64,000 nucleotides of DNA, taken from assembly GCA_015068425.1 (NCBI GenBank), contig SVKK01000001.1, forward strand, positions 104,830 to 168,829, read 5' to 3'. Origin of the DNA: Oscillospiraceae bacterium (GTDB taxonomy: Bacteria > Bacillota > Clostridia > Oscillospirales > Oscillospiraceae). Below, one piece after another: positions 29,185 to 38,940 of this stretch. The position numbers and the translations under genes were made by a program. Numbering within the stretch: position 1 is the first letter of the stretch; the number at the start of each line of letters is the position of its first letter. Under the pieces are notes generated by a model that was given only the letters and a program-made list of their open reading frames with translations, ran no database searches and was not told the origin of the DNA.

Positions 29185-30961
29185 ACGATGTTCCCCCTTC
29201 TCCGCCTGTCGGCGCATTCTCAAAGCGCTGCCTCCAGAAGGCGATTATCTTGTCCTTGTCGGGAATATCCAGAACTTCAAGCTGCGCGGCGTAAAGCTGC
29301 CAGTTATCCTGATTTATCTCCGACTGGCAGAGGGTGCTCAGCGCCTGCAATGTGGCCTGCTTTCCCTTAACCACGCTATCACCTGCGTTAAGGGTCACAT
29401 CCACCGTTGGGAAATAGTCCCATGCAGCCCGCACCACTGCACCATTTGCGTCATAGACTTCCGACATAGTCTCCGCGAACTCCGCGGAATTATAGTTCAT
29501 ACTCACGGGGTTTTCGCGGTTTTTATTTTTATCCGCACCCAAATAGATAAGGCGGTCATCGTCGAAAAACTCCAGCGCCAACCAATCCAGGAGGCGGTAA
29601 AGCCTCTCAAATCCGCTTCGTCGGTCGCTGGCTTTTATGCTCTCCTGCTCATTTGCATCCTCGCGGAGCATGGCAAGTCCCGCCGCTGTGGTCTGCCTTG
29701 TGGTCTCCTTGCCCATATTGGTCTCATAGTTTCTGCCTGCACGCTCTATCTGCTCCTTGAGATAGTTCAGAAGCAGCGTTGCATTGGCTCCGCTTTGCAG
29801 TCCGCCCATGCGGCGAATAGTCGCGCCCTTGTTCTTGCGGGCCACCACCACGGCTCCGGGCTCGTTGCTGAGAGTTTCGCCATCCGCAAGGGAGTCCTCC
29901 TCCATAATGAGGGTATCATTGCTGAGCAGCGCATCGTTGAGCAGCGCAGACGCAAGCTTTCTGTCCTGGGCATCCACCAGATCCATAATGGGGAAAAGCT
30001 CGCTCTTGTTCCAGAAGCTGTTTTCGTCCTTTATGCGCCAGTAGTGGACAAAGGGGAAGCTCTTGCACTGTCTGCCTGTCTTTTCCCAATACTTGGCGAT
30101 GAGCTTCACTTCCACGCCTCCCGCCTGCACGCTGCAGCCGATATCTCCCGCCTCCACCTTCACCTTGCCGAAGGGGGTTTCCACCTCTGCGTCCTCAGGC
30201 CAGCGGAACCAGAATTCCATAATCTGCACCGTGTCCTCCCTGTCGTCGATGGAGGTGGAAAGGTCAAATATGCTGCTTTCGGAAACATAGCTGCCGCTGA
30301 GCAGCTCTTCGATATCCACATCTTTTTCTTCAAGCACCTTTCCGTAAAGCTGGCGAAACCTCACCTTATGCAGGGCGTAGACATAGGCAAGATACTGGCA
30401 ATCCTGTATGTCTCCGCTCTTGACGGCGGGATCGGGATATATGGCCTCGGGAGACACGTCAATCACTGATATATCTCCCTCATGTATGCCGCAGCGGCGC
30501 TCGCTATCCCAGTATGCCTTCCAGAAAGCATCGCCCAACTTCAGCAGACGGCGCTCGTTGGCTGTGTTTTTGTGCTGAAGGTCGTTGGACTCCATTATGT
30601 ATTTCACCGCGTATTCCCTTTTCTTGGCCTTCGCGCTGTCAAGGTCGCTGTCCCGGCCTCTGAACTCAGGCTCGGGAACGTTGGGGTCTATCTGGCTTTC
30701 CACGGCTATCCACGGATCGGGGCAAACCGCCGGAGTCCAGAAAATATTCTTCTCCCGGCAATACTCCTTCAGTTCGGAACTCACATCATGGATAAAGTTA
30801 TAGTAGTCGTTATAGCGCTCCCATTCCCCCTCCACCACGGTTTTTGCCCTCTTGGCCTTGTCCAGAAGGTTCATCGCCGTGGTCTGCCTTGCCTCCGCGT
30901 CGGAGTAGTCATAGCCGGGGATGCAGGAAGCTTTCTTTTTCAATTTTTCACCTCTTGGCAT
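29165..30961 (-). CDS. Phage portal protein (podovirus/P22-like)
   Basis: ~598 aa; DPWIAVESQIDPNVPEPEFRG...GDAFWKAYWD...LVDAQDRKLASALLNDALLSND...NYETNMGKETTRQTTAAGLAML. Confidence 0.75.
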   Translation of the reverse strand: MPRGEKLKKKASCIPGYDYSDAEARQTTAMNLLDKAKRAKTVVEGEWERYNDYYNFIHDVSSELKEYCREKNIFWTPAVCPDPWIAVESQIDPNVPEPEFRGRDSDLDSAKAKKREYAVKYIMESNDLQHKNTANERRLLKLGDAFWKAYWDSERRCGIHEGDISVIDVSPEAIYPDPAVKSGDIQDCQYLAYVYALHKVRFRQLYGKVLEEKDVDIEELLSGSYVSESSIFDLSTSIDDREDTVQIMEFWFRWPEDAEVETPFGKVKVEAGDIGCSVQAGGVEVKLIAKYWEKTGRQCKSFPFVHYWRIKDENSFWNKSELFPIMDLVDAQDRKLASALLNDALLSNDTLIMEEDSLADGETLSNEPGAVVVARKNKGATIRRMGGLQSGANATLLLNYLKEQIERAGRNYETNMGKETTRQTTAAGLAMLREDANEQESIKASDRRSGFERLYRLLDWLALEFFDDDRLIYLGADKNKNRENPVSMNYNSAEFAETMSEVYDANGAVVRAAWDYFPTVDVTLNAGDSVVKGKQATLQALSTLCQSEINQDNWQLYAAQLEVLDIPDKDKIIAFWRQRFENAPTGGEGGTSYEMPHM

Positions 30962-33032
30962 AGTTTCCCTCCACATAGTTTTTAGTTATGGCGAAAACGC
31001 CGAAGCCCTCGTCCGCCACGCAGTTGCGCACCATAATCTGCAGGCGCTTATACTTTTTTACCTTGGAATTCAAGAAGAGCTCCCGGGCGCTGTCGTTGCT
31101 GTCAAAGCTCAGACGCTCAAAATCTATATTCTCCCAAGAGAAGATATCCAGCGTGGTTTCGGCAGCGATACGGGGGCCGGGGTCGCTGTCCGTGCGGAAA
31201 TAAACCTGTGCGCTTGAGCGGCTATAAGGCTTGAGCGTCACCGCGCAGCCTCGCTTGAGCATGGTTTTCAGCACGGTTGCACAGCCGTCGTCGTCCATTT
31301 TGGTTGCCCACACAGAGTCTATGGGCGCTCCATCATCGGAAAAGCGCTCAAGGCTTTCAATGTCCGTGTTGAAGCGGCATACCCGCCCATCCGCCGTGCC
31401 AAAGAAAAGGTTCTCCTTTCCCTCGCTCTCAAAGTTGAGCCAGCATCGGGCGGGAATGCCCTCCCAGTAGTAGGCTTCATAGACGAAGTCACCCAGCGAC
31501 TCGCTGCGGTAAGTTTTGCTCTGGCGTCCATCGAGGACATAAACGTGACCGTTTGGGAAGGCCAGCAGATACATTCCTCTCCAGCTGACGGCTTCGCTCT
31601 CACTCAGTTCCTCGCCAATCAGTCCGGAGTTTATGTAATAGCTTCTGTTCTGCCCCACTCTGTCGCCCGTAAGATAGTTGGCACTCAGAGCAAAAATACC
31701 CGTTCCGGAAACGAACAAGGGCTCGTCCAGCAAATTGGCAAAGCCACCTTCGGAAACCCCGCCAACACCGCTCACCGCCTGCTTCAGGGGGAAGCGCGCC
31801 TCCCCCTCGCTGCTGAGCTCTGCGCTGCGAAAAAATACGCTGGCGTCCTGTCCGTTATCCTTTTTCACAATGGCCTGACGTTCGCCAACGCGGCAGTAGC
31901 CCACTATTGGTACATCCTCAAGCCCTACCACGCTGTAACCCAGATCGGGAAAATATGTGGGGTCTCCCATGGCACTTATCCAGTCGCGGGCGGGATAAGA
32001 TGGATTGCCGCTCAGAACTATTCTGTCACTGCTTCCCACACCGAAAGTGCTTATTATGCGGCAGCCATCGGCCATATCGGCGTAACCGGCCACGGTTTTG
32101 GGAAATGTTACTGTGAGCCCGTCCGCGTTGCCCGCTCCGGGTGCGGCAGGCGCTTCGGCGAAGCTTATTGTTCCTTCCGCTCTGTTTACCGTGAAATCTT
32201 CCACCAATTCTCCCCAAACCTCCGCTGTCACCTGTGAGAATGGGGAAAATTCGGCAGCAGACAAAATATCTCTGCCCCTGCTCTCGGAGCATTTTTCCAT
32301 ATCCGCCTCTGCGTCGCCTGCATAAACCTTTGCGTTTTCAAAATCCAGCTTTATACTCTCTCCCGCCTTTACGCCCCAAGGCGTTTCAAAGCACCAAAAC
32401 AGCCCTCCGTCGGCAAAGAAAAGTATTTCCCCTTCCCCGATTGCTTCGCTCAGCACAAGCTCGGTGTCAATGCAGTCGCTGTCCAGCAGGAAGGTTTTTG
32501 TCTCCCCGTCCGTCTGGAAGCCGTTGCGCCTATAGGGGCTGAGAAGATTTATGGCCTCGTGCACCGCTCCGCCCCCGTCGCTCTGGCGGGTTATAACCGT
32601 TGTTGGGATATAACCCATATCTCGGACAAAGCTCACTTTTTCCCCTTCGCAGCATAGAAATTCCCTTCCTGTAACAATCCAGAATTTTCCACCGAGGCTG
32701 CGACCCCGGCTTTTGCTGTCGCAGAGATTTTGCGCAAGGGCGCGCTTTTCCCCGCTTTTCCTGTCCCAAAGGTAAAGGGTGTTTCCCGAATGCACATAAA
32801 AAATGCTCTCCCCTTTATAAACTGCACTGAAAAGGCCGTTTATCCTTTCACCAAAATCGGCAAGGGTTCTCCAACCGCAGCGTTTTTCAGGCATACCGCC
32901 TCCGTCGGAAACCATGTTGGTGCAAAAGGGAGAGCGTGTTTTGTCCACCAGTGCGGGATCTGTGGAAAAATCCGCGCCTCTGAATTTCTGATAGACGCTT
33001 GTTTTAATTTTTTTGCCCTTTCTTCCCTCCAT
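30948..33032 (-). CDS. Podoviral tail nozzle/hub-like protein
   Basis: 694 aa, beta-rich; KFRGADFSTDPALVDKTRSPFCTNMVSDGGGMPEKRCGWRTL typical of nozzle-type proteins. Confidence 0.55.
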   Translation of the reverse strand: MEGRKGKKIKTSVYQKFRGADFSTDPALVDKTRSPFCTNMVSDGGGMPEKRCGWRTLADFGERINGLFSAVYKGESIFYVHSGNTLYLWDRKSGEKRALAQNLCDSKSRGRSLGGKFWIVTGREFLCCEGEKVSFVRDMGYIPTTVITRQSDGGGAVHEAINLLSPYRRNGFQTDGETKTFLLDSDCIDTELVLSEAIGEGEILFFADGGLFWCFETPWGVKAGESIKLDFENAKVYAGDAEADMEKCSESRGRDILSAAEFSPFSQVTAEVWGELVEDFTVNRAEGTISFAEAPAAPGAGNADGLTVTFPKTVAGYADMADGCRIISTFGVGSSDRIVLSGNPSYPARDWISAMGDPTYFPDLGYSVVGLEDVPIVGYCRVGERQAIVKKDNGQDASVFFRSAELSSEGEARFPLKQAVSGVGGVSEGGFANLLDEPLFVSGTGIFALSANYLTGDRVGQNRSYYINSGLIGEELSESEAVSWRGMYLLAFPNGHVYVLDGRQSKTYRSESLGDFVYEAYYWEGIPARCWLNFESEGKENLFFGTADGRVCRFNTDIESLERFSDDGAPIDSVWATKMDDDGCATVLKTMLKRGCAVTLKPYSRSSAQVYFRTDSDPGPRIAAETTLDIFSWENIDFERLSFDSNDSARELFLNSKVKKYKRLQIMVRNCVADEGFGVFAITKNYVEGNYAKR

Positions 33033-33036
33033 CGTC

Positions 33037-33588
33037 TCACCTCCGGAAAAGGCTGTTGGAAAGCTCGCAGCCAAGATAGTCGGAGGTTAGCAAAGAGTCC
33101 AGCATATTTCGGTAAATGGCGTAAAGGGCACCGTAATCCATAACCAAATCTGTTATAAGCTGCTGACTGGCCACAAAATAGGGCAGAGCCTTGGCAGCAT
33201 CTTCCCCCACCTCGAATTCATAGCTTCCCGGAGTGTTGGGGTCAATGGTGGCAGGTAGGGCAAAATACTCAATCTCAATTGGCGCTTTCTCGCTTTCGGG
33301 GATGATTATGCTTTTACCTTTCCAAGCGAAGGTCTTGGTAACCATATCGCCCTTCCACACTCTCACCAGTTTCAGAAAATCCGCAGGCATGGGATAATGG
33401 GTCTGTCCCGCTTTTCGCTCGATGGTGTGCATTCTGCGGATTTTCTTTATCTCCGCCGCCTGCTTCTGGGCGGTGTCGAAAAAATCCGCCATTTTCGCTT
33501 CTATATCCGCATCGCGGGTGAGGGCTCCGCCGGAGGAATATTCATCCAGCAGCATATAAACCTTGCGTTTTCCCTCGTCTAATGTCAT
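33037..33588 (-). CDS. Head-tail adaptor-like protein
   Basis: MTLDEGKRKVYMLLDEYSSGGALTRDADIEAKMADFFDTAQKQAAEI...; between capsid and nozzle genes. Confidence 0.55.
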   Translation of the reverse strand: MTLDEGKRKVYMLLDEYSSGGALTRDADIEAKMADFFDTAQKQAAEIKKIRRMHTIERKAGQTHYPMPADFLKLVRVWKGDMVTKTFAWKGKSIIIPESEKAPIEIEYFALPATIDPNTPGSYEFEVGEDAAKALPYFVASQQLITDLVMDYGALYAIYRNMLDSLLTSDYLGCELSNSLFRR

Positions 33589-33655
33589 TTTTCTCGCTCC
33601 TCTCTTCCGCGGGAGGAAGTTTTCATCCTTCCCCCGCGGAGGGGACAAAAGTCCC

Positions 33656-33838
33656 TCAGAAATGTTCCTTGTCGGTGGGGTTATTTACCACACCAAAGGC
33701 CACAAGGACGGGCAAAAGCACATCCAGAAGACCGTTGACGGTGTGGGAAATGTCAATCCCGGCAAACTCCTTCACGCAGAATATGAGCAGCGCGCCGATG
33801 GAAAGCCAGAGCGCCCAGCTTTTGAATCTGTTTCTCAT
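33656..33838 (-). CDS. Holin, phi LC3-like
   Basis: 60 aa, TM segments, C-terminal GVVNNPTDKEHF resembling holin GIVxDPTTKG. Confidence 0.6.
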   Translation of the reverse strand: MRNRFKSWALWLSIGALLIFCVKEFAGIDISHTVNGLLDVLLPVLVAFGVVNNPTDKEHF

Positions 33839-33854
33839 ACTCTATCCCCTTTCA

Positions 33855-34799
33855 TCAGTTGGGATTGGAGAAGATGATAGGACGGGCGTCGCCCCAGCCG
33901 ATGCCGAAGTCCACATAGCCGGTGTAAAGATCCTTCAGAGGATTTTCGGTGTCGCTGGGAAGCACCTTGGGACGGGTGATATAGACCAGCTTGAAAATGC
34001 GCTTCATAAGCACGGGGTCGCAGATTGCCCACTGCTTTGCGGTGAAGCCGTCCTTACCGCCGCCGATGACCATATACTGAAGGTCGCCCACAGGGTTTGC
34101 TGCGTTGGTGTTATCCTCGGGGTTGCGGAGGGGGCGGAACTTGGCGTTCTCGCCGCAAATCTTCTTGGCCTCTGCTTCCAGCTCGGGAGAGACAAGGAGC
34201 AGATTCATATCCTGCAGCACGGGGAGACCGTCGGGAGTCACGAATCGGCTTGCCAGAGACTGGGCGGAGGTGATTGCGCTTACGCTGAGGGTGTCGGTGA
34301 TGAGGTTGGAGAAGGTTCCTGCCTCCTCATCGGGCACGAAAATTCGACCGTTGGAGCCCTTGGAGGCAACGGGATGGTCGGTTGCTGCCCAGCTCTTGCC
34401 GTCGCCGCCCAGCTTGTTGCCGTCGAAAGCGCCGCCAATAACGCGGAGGGCGTGGATATAAACGGTCATTGCGGCAGCATCGCCCAGATATTCGCCCACG
34501 CGGCGGCACTCGCCGCTCTTATCGATTTTTGCCTGCTTATAGGCAACAGCCTCGGTGAGGGAATATTCCTGGGGAGTGATGATGGTTTTAAAGCCGCGCA
34601 TCTTGGTGGCCTCGTTCAGGTCGCTTCCGTTATAAACGGGCATTTCGCCGTAGCCGCCGGATGCGGTGATCTCGTAGTCGATGGAATTGGAGTTCACCTC
34701 GCCCATAATGCCAAGAAGCTTGTTGATTCGGTTTGCGTAGGCGTAGTCAAAGGCCTTGCCTACGAATTTGTAGTTATCAGTTTTCCATGCAGTGTTCAT
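33855..34799 (-). CDS. Major capsid protein
   Basis: 314 aa; follows scaffold; PEYSLTEAVAYKQAKIDKSGECRRVGEYL...FSNLITDTLSVSAITSAQSLASRFVTPDGLPV. Confidence 0.75.
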   Translation of the reverse strand: MNTAWKTDNYKFVGKAFDYAYANRINKLLGIMGEVNSNSIDYEITASGGYGEMPVYNGSDLNEATKMRGFKTIITPQEYSLTEAVAYKQAKIDKSGECRRVGEYLGDAAAMTVYIHALRVIGGAFDGNKLGGDGKSWAATDHPVASKGSNGRIFVPDEEAGTFSNLITDTLSVSAITSAQSLASRFVTPDGLPVLQDMNLLLVSPELEAEAKKICGENAKFRPLRNPEDNTNAANPVGDLQYMVIGGGKDGFTAKQWAICDPVLMKRIFKLVYITRPKVLPSDTENPLKDLYTGYVDFGIGWGDARPIIFSNPN

Positions 34800-34829
34800 T
34801 TTTTTATCTCCTTTTTATCTAATTTTTTC

Positions 34830-35297
34830 TTAGCCCCTGAGCAGAAATTCTTTCTCGCTCATCTTCATATCGGGGTTTGAGTCGTTCCAGCGTCGGAGCG
34901 CTTCTCTCTGGGTGGAAGAGAGCGCACCCGCGCTTTTTCCGTTGCTGCCTCCGGTGCTGCGGGAGGCTTTTGCGGCGCTTTTGTGAATGGCGGCTTTTTC
35001 AACGCCGCTTACAATGTCTGTGTAGGCCTCGTAAAGGTCTGCAATGCTCTCCTTGCCGTAGCGGGAGCCCACGAAGCGGCGGAAAGAGGGGTTGAGATCC
35101 AGCTCCCCAAGGTCAACATCGGGAAAGCGGAGCGCCATCTCCCTGATGTGCGCATCCAGAATATCTCCGAGGGACTCGTTTGCCCCGGCGGGAGCCTCGC
35201 TTTCAGCTTCCGCAGGGGAGATTTCGGCTGTCTCGGTGCTTTCCGTGGGCTCGGCCTGCTCCGTCAGGGTGTTTTCTTCGAGAATAATGTCTTCCAT
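34830..35297 (-). CDS. Phage scaffolding-like protein
   Basis: 155 aa, acidic N-terminus, helical, directly upstream of capsid gene. Confidence 0.6.
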   Translation of the reverse strand: MEDIILEENTLTEQAEPTESTETAEISPAEAESEAPAGANESLGDILDAHIREMALRFPDVDLGELDLNPSFRRFVGSRYGKESIADLYEAYTDIVSGVEKAAIHKSAAKASRSTGGSNGKSAGALSSTQREALRRWNDSNPDMKMSEKEFLLRG

Positions 35298-35314
35298 TTT
35301 TCAATTTTCCTTTC

Positions 35315-36964
35315 TCAGTAATATGTTTTTCGTTTGCTTTTGCCCTTTTCCAGCTTATCTATGAGCTTTTGGCGCTTTTCCTCCCTCTCGGGCAGCAAAG
35401 TGCAGCGCTGCTGGCTTCGGGCAAAATGGCATATCGCGGCAGCCATTACATGGTCATCGTGTTCCCCAGCTGCAGCCTGAGGCTTGCCGTGCTTATCGTA
35501 CTGGAACTGGAGCATCTGAGCCAAAAGCGTCCGGCTGAGCAGCACATCCCCCGCCTCGTCACTGATGGTGCGCAGATTGCTCAGCACAAGGGGTCTGCTG
35601 GCGGAATCTGTGCGGAAGCCATAGGACTCCACATATTCCTTCCTTATTCTGTCGTAGCGCTGGCGCTGATAAAGGTTGGGGTATCCCCATTGCTCCAGCA
35701 TAGTCAGGGGGTAGGAGTCGAAGTTCACCTCTATGGCCAGCAGCGCCCAGTTGAAGTATTCACCCAGGCACCATAGCTGGCGCACATAGAAAATGCTCCC
35801 CTCCTGCCGCTCATACTCCAGCACCTGCCGCCCCGTGATGTTCTCCACTCCGTGGGCGGTGAAAAAGTCGCTGCCCTCTCCCGCGGTGTCTCCGCCTATG
35901 ACATAGGGCACACCCCGCTGCGGCTCCTCCCAAAGCCTTATGCAGCCACGTGGGTCATCCACCCAGCGGGGATTTGTGGGTTTGCCGTCCGGCTCCTCAT
36001 CATGGATGAAATATCCCGTCTTTATCGGGCGGGGAACGGAAGCCAGCAGCAGGTTTATCCGCGGGTTATCGAAAAAGGGTCTTCCGCTGGTGAGGAAAGC
36101 CTCTTCGGGGGTGGAGGGGTATTCCTGACGGAACATATCCTCGTCTCCCGCGCAGTTTGTTGCTATGCACCAGCGCCGCCAGCTCATCTGTTCGGGAGAG
36201 AGGGAAAGGCGCTCCATCATCTCCCTCTCGTAGTCCGTCCAGACCGTTCCCGGCTCCACGCTTCTTTGGTAACCCGGCTCCTTGTACCACGCCATAAAGA
36301 CGGCGCGGAAGCCGTTGCGCCCCGCGGCGGCTTCGTCCCAGAAGTCCTTGAATTCCCCAAGTCCGTTGGCTGTGGTCTCGTAGATAACGCAGCTGTCGCT
36401 ATCATCGGGCACCGTCTGCATAACGGCAACATGGGTCTGCTTGAAGTTGGGCCAGAAGGCCACCTCGGAGCCGTGGACATTGGAAAAGGAGAAGCCTCGT
36501 CCCGCTCCCTTGCTTCCCGCGGTGACGCAACGGATGCGGCTTCGAAGCCCGGGCTGTCTGCCTGCCGCCTCCGGGTCACGGCTGGGATTTCCGAAAACAA
36601 GCTCCTGCGAGTTGCTGGCCTTGCGCATAGGCTTCAGCTGCGGGGGTAAGGACTCATAAAAAAGCTTGTTCATCTCAAAGAGGTTTCTGCTGGCCTCGTC
36701 ATCGTGAGCCATAACAAGGGTGCTGGTGTTGCGGCTTGTGGCGGAGTGGGCGAAAAACATCCCCTCGATAAGGGTGGAAAAGCCCATCTGTCTGCCCTTC
36801 AGAAGCACAATGCGCACCCCCTTGCCCTTCTGATGCTCCTCCCGTACTATGTTATAAAACTCCTCCTGGGCGGGATTGAAGGCAAAGGGGATTATCCTGC
36901 CCCTCTTGTCCCTTATCTTCAGGAAGCTCTCGCAGTAGGTTTTCGGTCTGCGAATGTCTGTCAA
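35315..36964 (-). CDS. terL: Phage terminase large subunit
   Basis: KGRQMGFSTLIEGMFF (Walker A-like), VIYETTANG, YVIGGDTAGEGSDFF nuclease motif; likely TTG start. Confidence 0.92.
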   Translation of the reverse strand: MTDIRRPKTYCESFLKIRDKRGRIIPFAFNPAQEEFYNIVREEHQKGKGVRIVLLKGRQMGFSTLIEGMFFAHSATSRNTSTLVMAHDDEASRNLFEMNKLFYESLPPQLKPMRKASNSQELVFGNPSRDPEAAGRQPGLRSRIRCVTAGSKGAGRGFSFSNVHGSEVAFWPNFKQTHVAVMQTVPDDSDSCVIYETTANGLGEFKDFWDEAAAGRNGFRAVFMAWYKEPGYQRSVEPGTVWTDYEREMMERLSLSPEQMSWRRWCIATNCAGDEDMFRQEYPSTPEEAFLTSGRPFFDNPRINLLLASVPRPIKTGYFIHDEEPDGKPTNPRWVDDPRGCIRLWEEPQRGVPYVIGGDTAGEGSDFFTAHGVENITGRQVLEYERQEGSIFYVRQLWCLGEYFNWALLAIEVNFDSYPLTMLEQWGYPNLYQRQRYDRIRKEYVESYGFRTDSASRPLVLSNLRTISDEAGDVLLSRTLLAQMLQFQYDKHGKPQAAAGEHDDHVMAAAICHFARSQQRCTLLPEREEKRQKLIDKLEKGKSKRKTYY

Positions 36965-37062
36965 GCTCTGCCGCCTCCCCTCTTTTCGGAGAGCTTAGGC
37001 AGCCGCTCTTTACTTTTAACCCCGCCCCCGCCGGAGGCATATATGTATTTTTGGTTTGCCAT
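36961..37062 (-). CDS. 33-aa leader ORF ahead of terL
   Basis: MANQKYIYASGGGGVKSKERLPKLSEKRGGGRA*, stop overlaps terL TTG (gcTTGAca); RBS aaggagagaaaATGGC as in the large cassette genes. Confidence 0.5.
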   Translation of the reverse strand: MANQKYIYASGGGGVKSKERLPKLSEKRGGGRA

Positions 37063-37308
37063 TTTCTCTCCTTTTCTTAAAAGTCCCCCGCCCTATCTTG
37101 CGGGTCGGTCAGGTGCCCGACCCCTACAGGAATAACGCCAAATCCTTAAAAGCCTTCCACCCGTATGGGCGGTTCACGAATCGCCCGCCCTTAATGCCTC
37201 CCTTGTGTAAAGGGAGGTGGATTTTGCCGAAGGCAAAAGACGGAGGGATTGATTTTCGGCGCGCTGAGCTCATCCCGCCCTACGGCTTTTCTATTTCTTC
37301 CCGCCGCC

Positions 37309-37337
37309 TTGCATTCACAAGCCCCGTGATATATAAT
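37309..37337 (+). promoter_or_regulatory. Promoter of small TM gene 1
   Basis: TTGCAT-17-TATAAT. Confidence 0.75.
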
Positions 37338-37386
37338 GAGCTTAATAAATCAACTTCCGCTTATCTGATGCATGGGAGGACGAATT

Positions 37387-37656
37387 ATGCCAATATGGTT
37401 TTGCTTGATTTGGGGATGCACAACTGCAGTCCTCACCCCAGCTATCATTGTGTATTGGGCTGACATGTTTAAGGTTGAAATTCCTACCAAAGCTATACTC
37501 ATATCGTATCCGATTCTGTTTGTTGCCGCTTTCTTGTATAATCTGTTTGCGCCCGAGAAACTATGGACTATCACTTTTATTATTTTTCTTGCAATCGTTG
37601 CCGTTTCTTTGGCAGTCCATCACATCCGGCGTCTAGTAGACAAATGGAGGTCTTAG
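37387..37656 (+). CDS. Small 3-TM protein (paralogue 1)
   Basis: MPIWFCLIWGCTTAVLTPAIIVYWADMFKVEIPTKAILISYPILF... Confidence 0.65.
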   Translation: MPIWFCLIWGCTTAVLTPAIIVYWADMFKVEIPTKAILISYPILFVAAFLYNLFAPEKLWTITFIIFLAIVAVSLAVHHIRRLVDKWRS

Positions 37657-37682
37657 GTTCGATACAATTTTTGTGTGCTCTA

Positions 37683-37701
37683 AAGGGAGGTTTTGCCTCC
37701 C
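37683..37701. terminator. Terminator of cassette 1
   Basis: aagggaggttttgcctcccttttt. Confidence 0.75.
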
Positions 37702-37737
37702 TTTTTATTTTTAATCTTTTTGCGGGTTCAATTCTCA

Positions 37738-38424
37738 TTAATGTTGTGGCAAATGCGGTGTGTAGTGCCCCTTGCCCCAGTCATATGATTGCGCAGCGAT
37801 GTTATTTTTCCCTAAAACAGAATTGCTTGCTGCCGGTACCCCCTTCAGCAATAGACCGCTCCAAAATGCCATTGAAAGTTCCTTTCTCGCTTCATCCGAT
37901 GTAAGTACTTCTCTAAGAGTTTCTTCGTCCTGATATGTAAGCCATTGCCCGAATTTTTCCATTGCCCATGCAACAGAATTCTCCGCGCCTTTACCAAACG
38001 CTTTGACTCCAAACACTAGGGCGCTATTAACAAAGTCATCAGAAATGTAAGCACTAATTTTTCTAAGCGTTGCATCGCTTAACAGTTTTCCCTTATCATT
38101 TAGTCCCTTTGAAAACGCTTCCGTGAATATCTCCGCGCCTGCGCTTATAAGTCCGCTTCTTGCCGCGTCATCAAAGGCTGCTCCGTCTCTGGCAGCGTTT
38201 TCTGCTTCCTTTCCGAAGGCATTCACCCCCGTGGTAAGCCACCAGGGAACACCCACAGCCTGCAGAACGGTAACTGCTGCAAGCTCTCCCGCTTCCTTCG
38301 CAAGCGCTCTGGATTTCGTCCCCAAGAATGAATCGCGCTCTACGTCAATGTCGGGATTTCTCGCGAGGTAATCTGCGTAAATGGTCTCCGCTATAGCATC
38401 TTCATCAATAAGGTCTTTAGCCAC
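37738..38424 (-). CDS. N-terminally truncated paralogue of the large cassette proteins
   Basis: AKDLIDEDAIAETIYADYLARNPDIDVERDSFLGTKSRALAKEAGELAAVTVLQAVGVPWWLTTGVNAFG matches the internal part of 41481-43277. Confidence 0.7.
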   Translation of the reverse strand: MAKDLIDEDAIAETIYADYLARNPDIDVERDSFLGTKSRALAKEAGELAAVTVLQAVGVPWWLTTGVNAFGKEAENAARDGAAFDDAARSGLISAGAEIFTEAFSKGLNDKGKLLSDATLRKISAYISDDFVNSALVFGVKAFGKGAENSVAWAMEKFGQWLTYQDEETLREVLTSDEARKELSMAFWSGLLLKGVPAASNSVLGKNNIAAQSYDWGKGHYTPHLPQH

Positions 38425-38449
38425 AAACTCCGCCGCACGCTGTTTCTCC

Positions 38450-38478
38450 TTGCATTACCTTGGGTCCTGATATATAAT
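38450..38478 (+). promoter_or_regulatory. Promoter of small TM gene 2
   Basis: TTGCAT-17-TATAAT. Confidence 0.75.
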
Positions 38479-38529
38479 GAGCTCAATAAATCAGCTTCCG
38501 CTTAAACCTTGCGAAGGAGGTCATAATCC

Positions 38530-38799
38530 ATGCCGTTTTGGTTTGCTGCTTTCCTTGGGTTTTGTTTTGCATATGCGTTATGGTTCGTAGAAATAACTTG
38601 GCTAACATTATTTAAAATTAGTGTCACATCTCTTACGCGCTTCATTTCAATTGCAATATTTTGGATTGCCATAACCGCTTTTTTTCTTCTCGCGTCAGAC
38701 AAGGTTTTGAGTATTGGTATTGCCGTTGAGGGATCATTAGTTGTCTTGTCAGTATTTGCTAATAAAATAGTTGAGTGGATCAAAAAATCGAAAGAATAA
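38530..38799 (+). CDS. Small 3-TM protein (paralogue 2)
   Basis: MPFWFAAFLGFCFAYALWFVEITWLTLFK...; identical protein at 44035-44304. Confidence 0.7.
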   Translation: MPFWFAAFLGFCFAYALWFVEITWLTLFKISVTSLTRFISIAIFWIAITAFFLLASDKVLSIGIAVEGSLVVLSVFANKIVEWIKKSKE

Positions 38800-38801
38800 T
38801 C

Positions 38802-38820
38802 GAGGGGGCTTATGCCTCCT
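38802..38820. terminator. Terminator of cassette 2
   Basis: gagggggcttatgcctccttttttt. Confidence 0.65.
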
Positions 38821-38839
38821 TTTTTTGTTTTTGTAGCAG

Positions 38840-38918
38840 GCCGTAGGGCGGGGCTTGCTCCCGCCGCGGTGAAACACCTCATCCGTTGCGGCGGGGTGTG
38901 GGTACCCCGCCCTACGGC
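38840..38918. repeat. MITE/REP-like element with 14-bp inverted ends
   Basis: gccgtagggcgggg...ccccgccctacggc; near-identical copy at 43853-43932. Confidence 0.8.
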
Positions 38919-38940
38919 TTCCCTATTTCTTCCCGCCGCC

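Noticed and set aside
29096-30469. 457-aa plus-strand ORF
   Set aside because: Opposite the portal gene; shadow ORF.
33582-34880. 432-aa plus-strand ORF
   Set aside because: Opposite the major capsid gene; shadow ORF.
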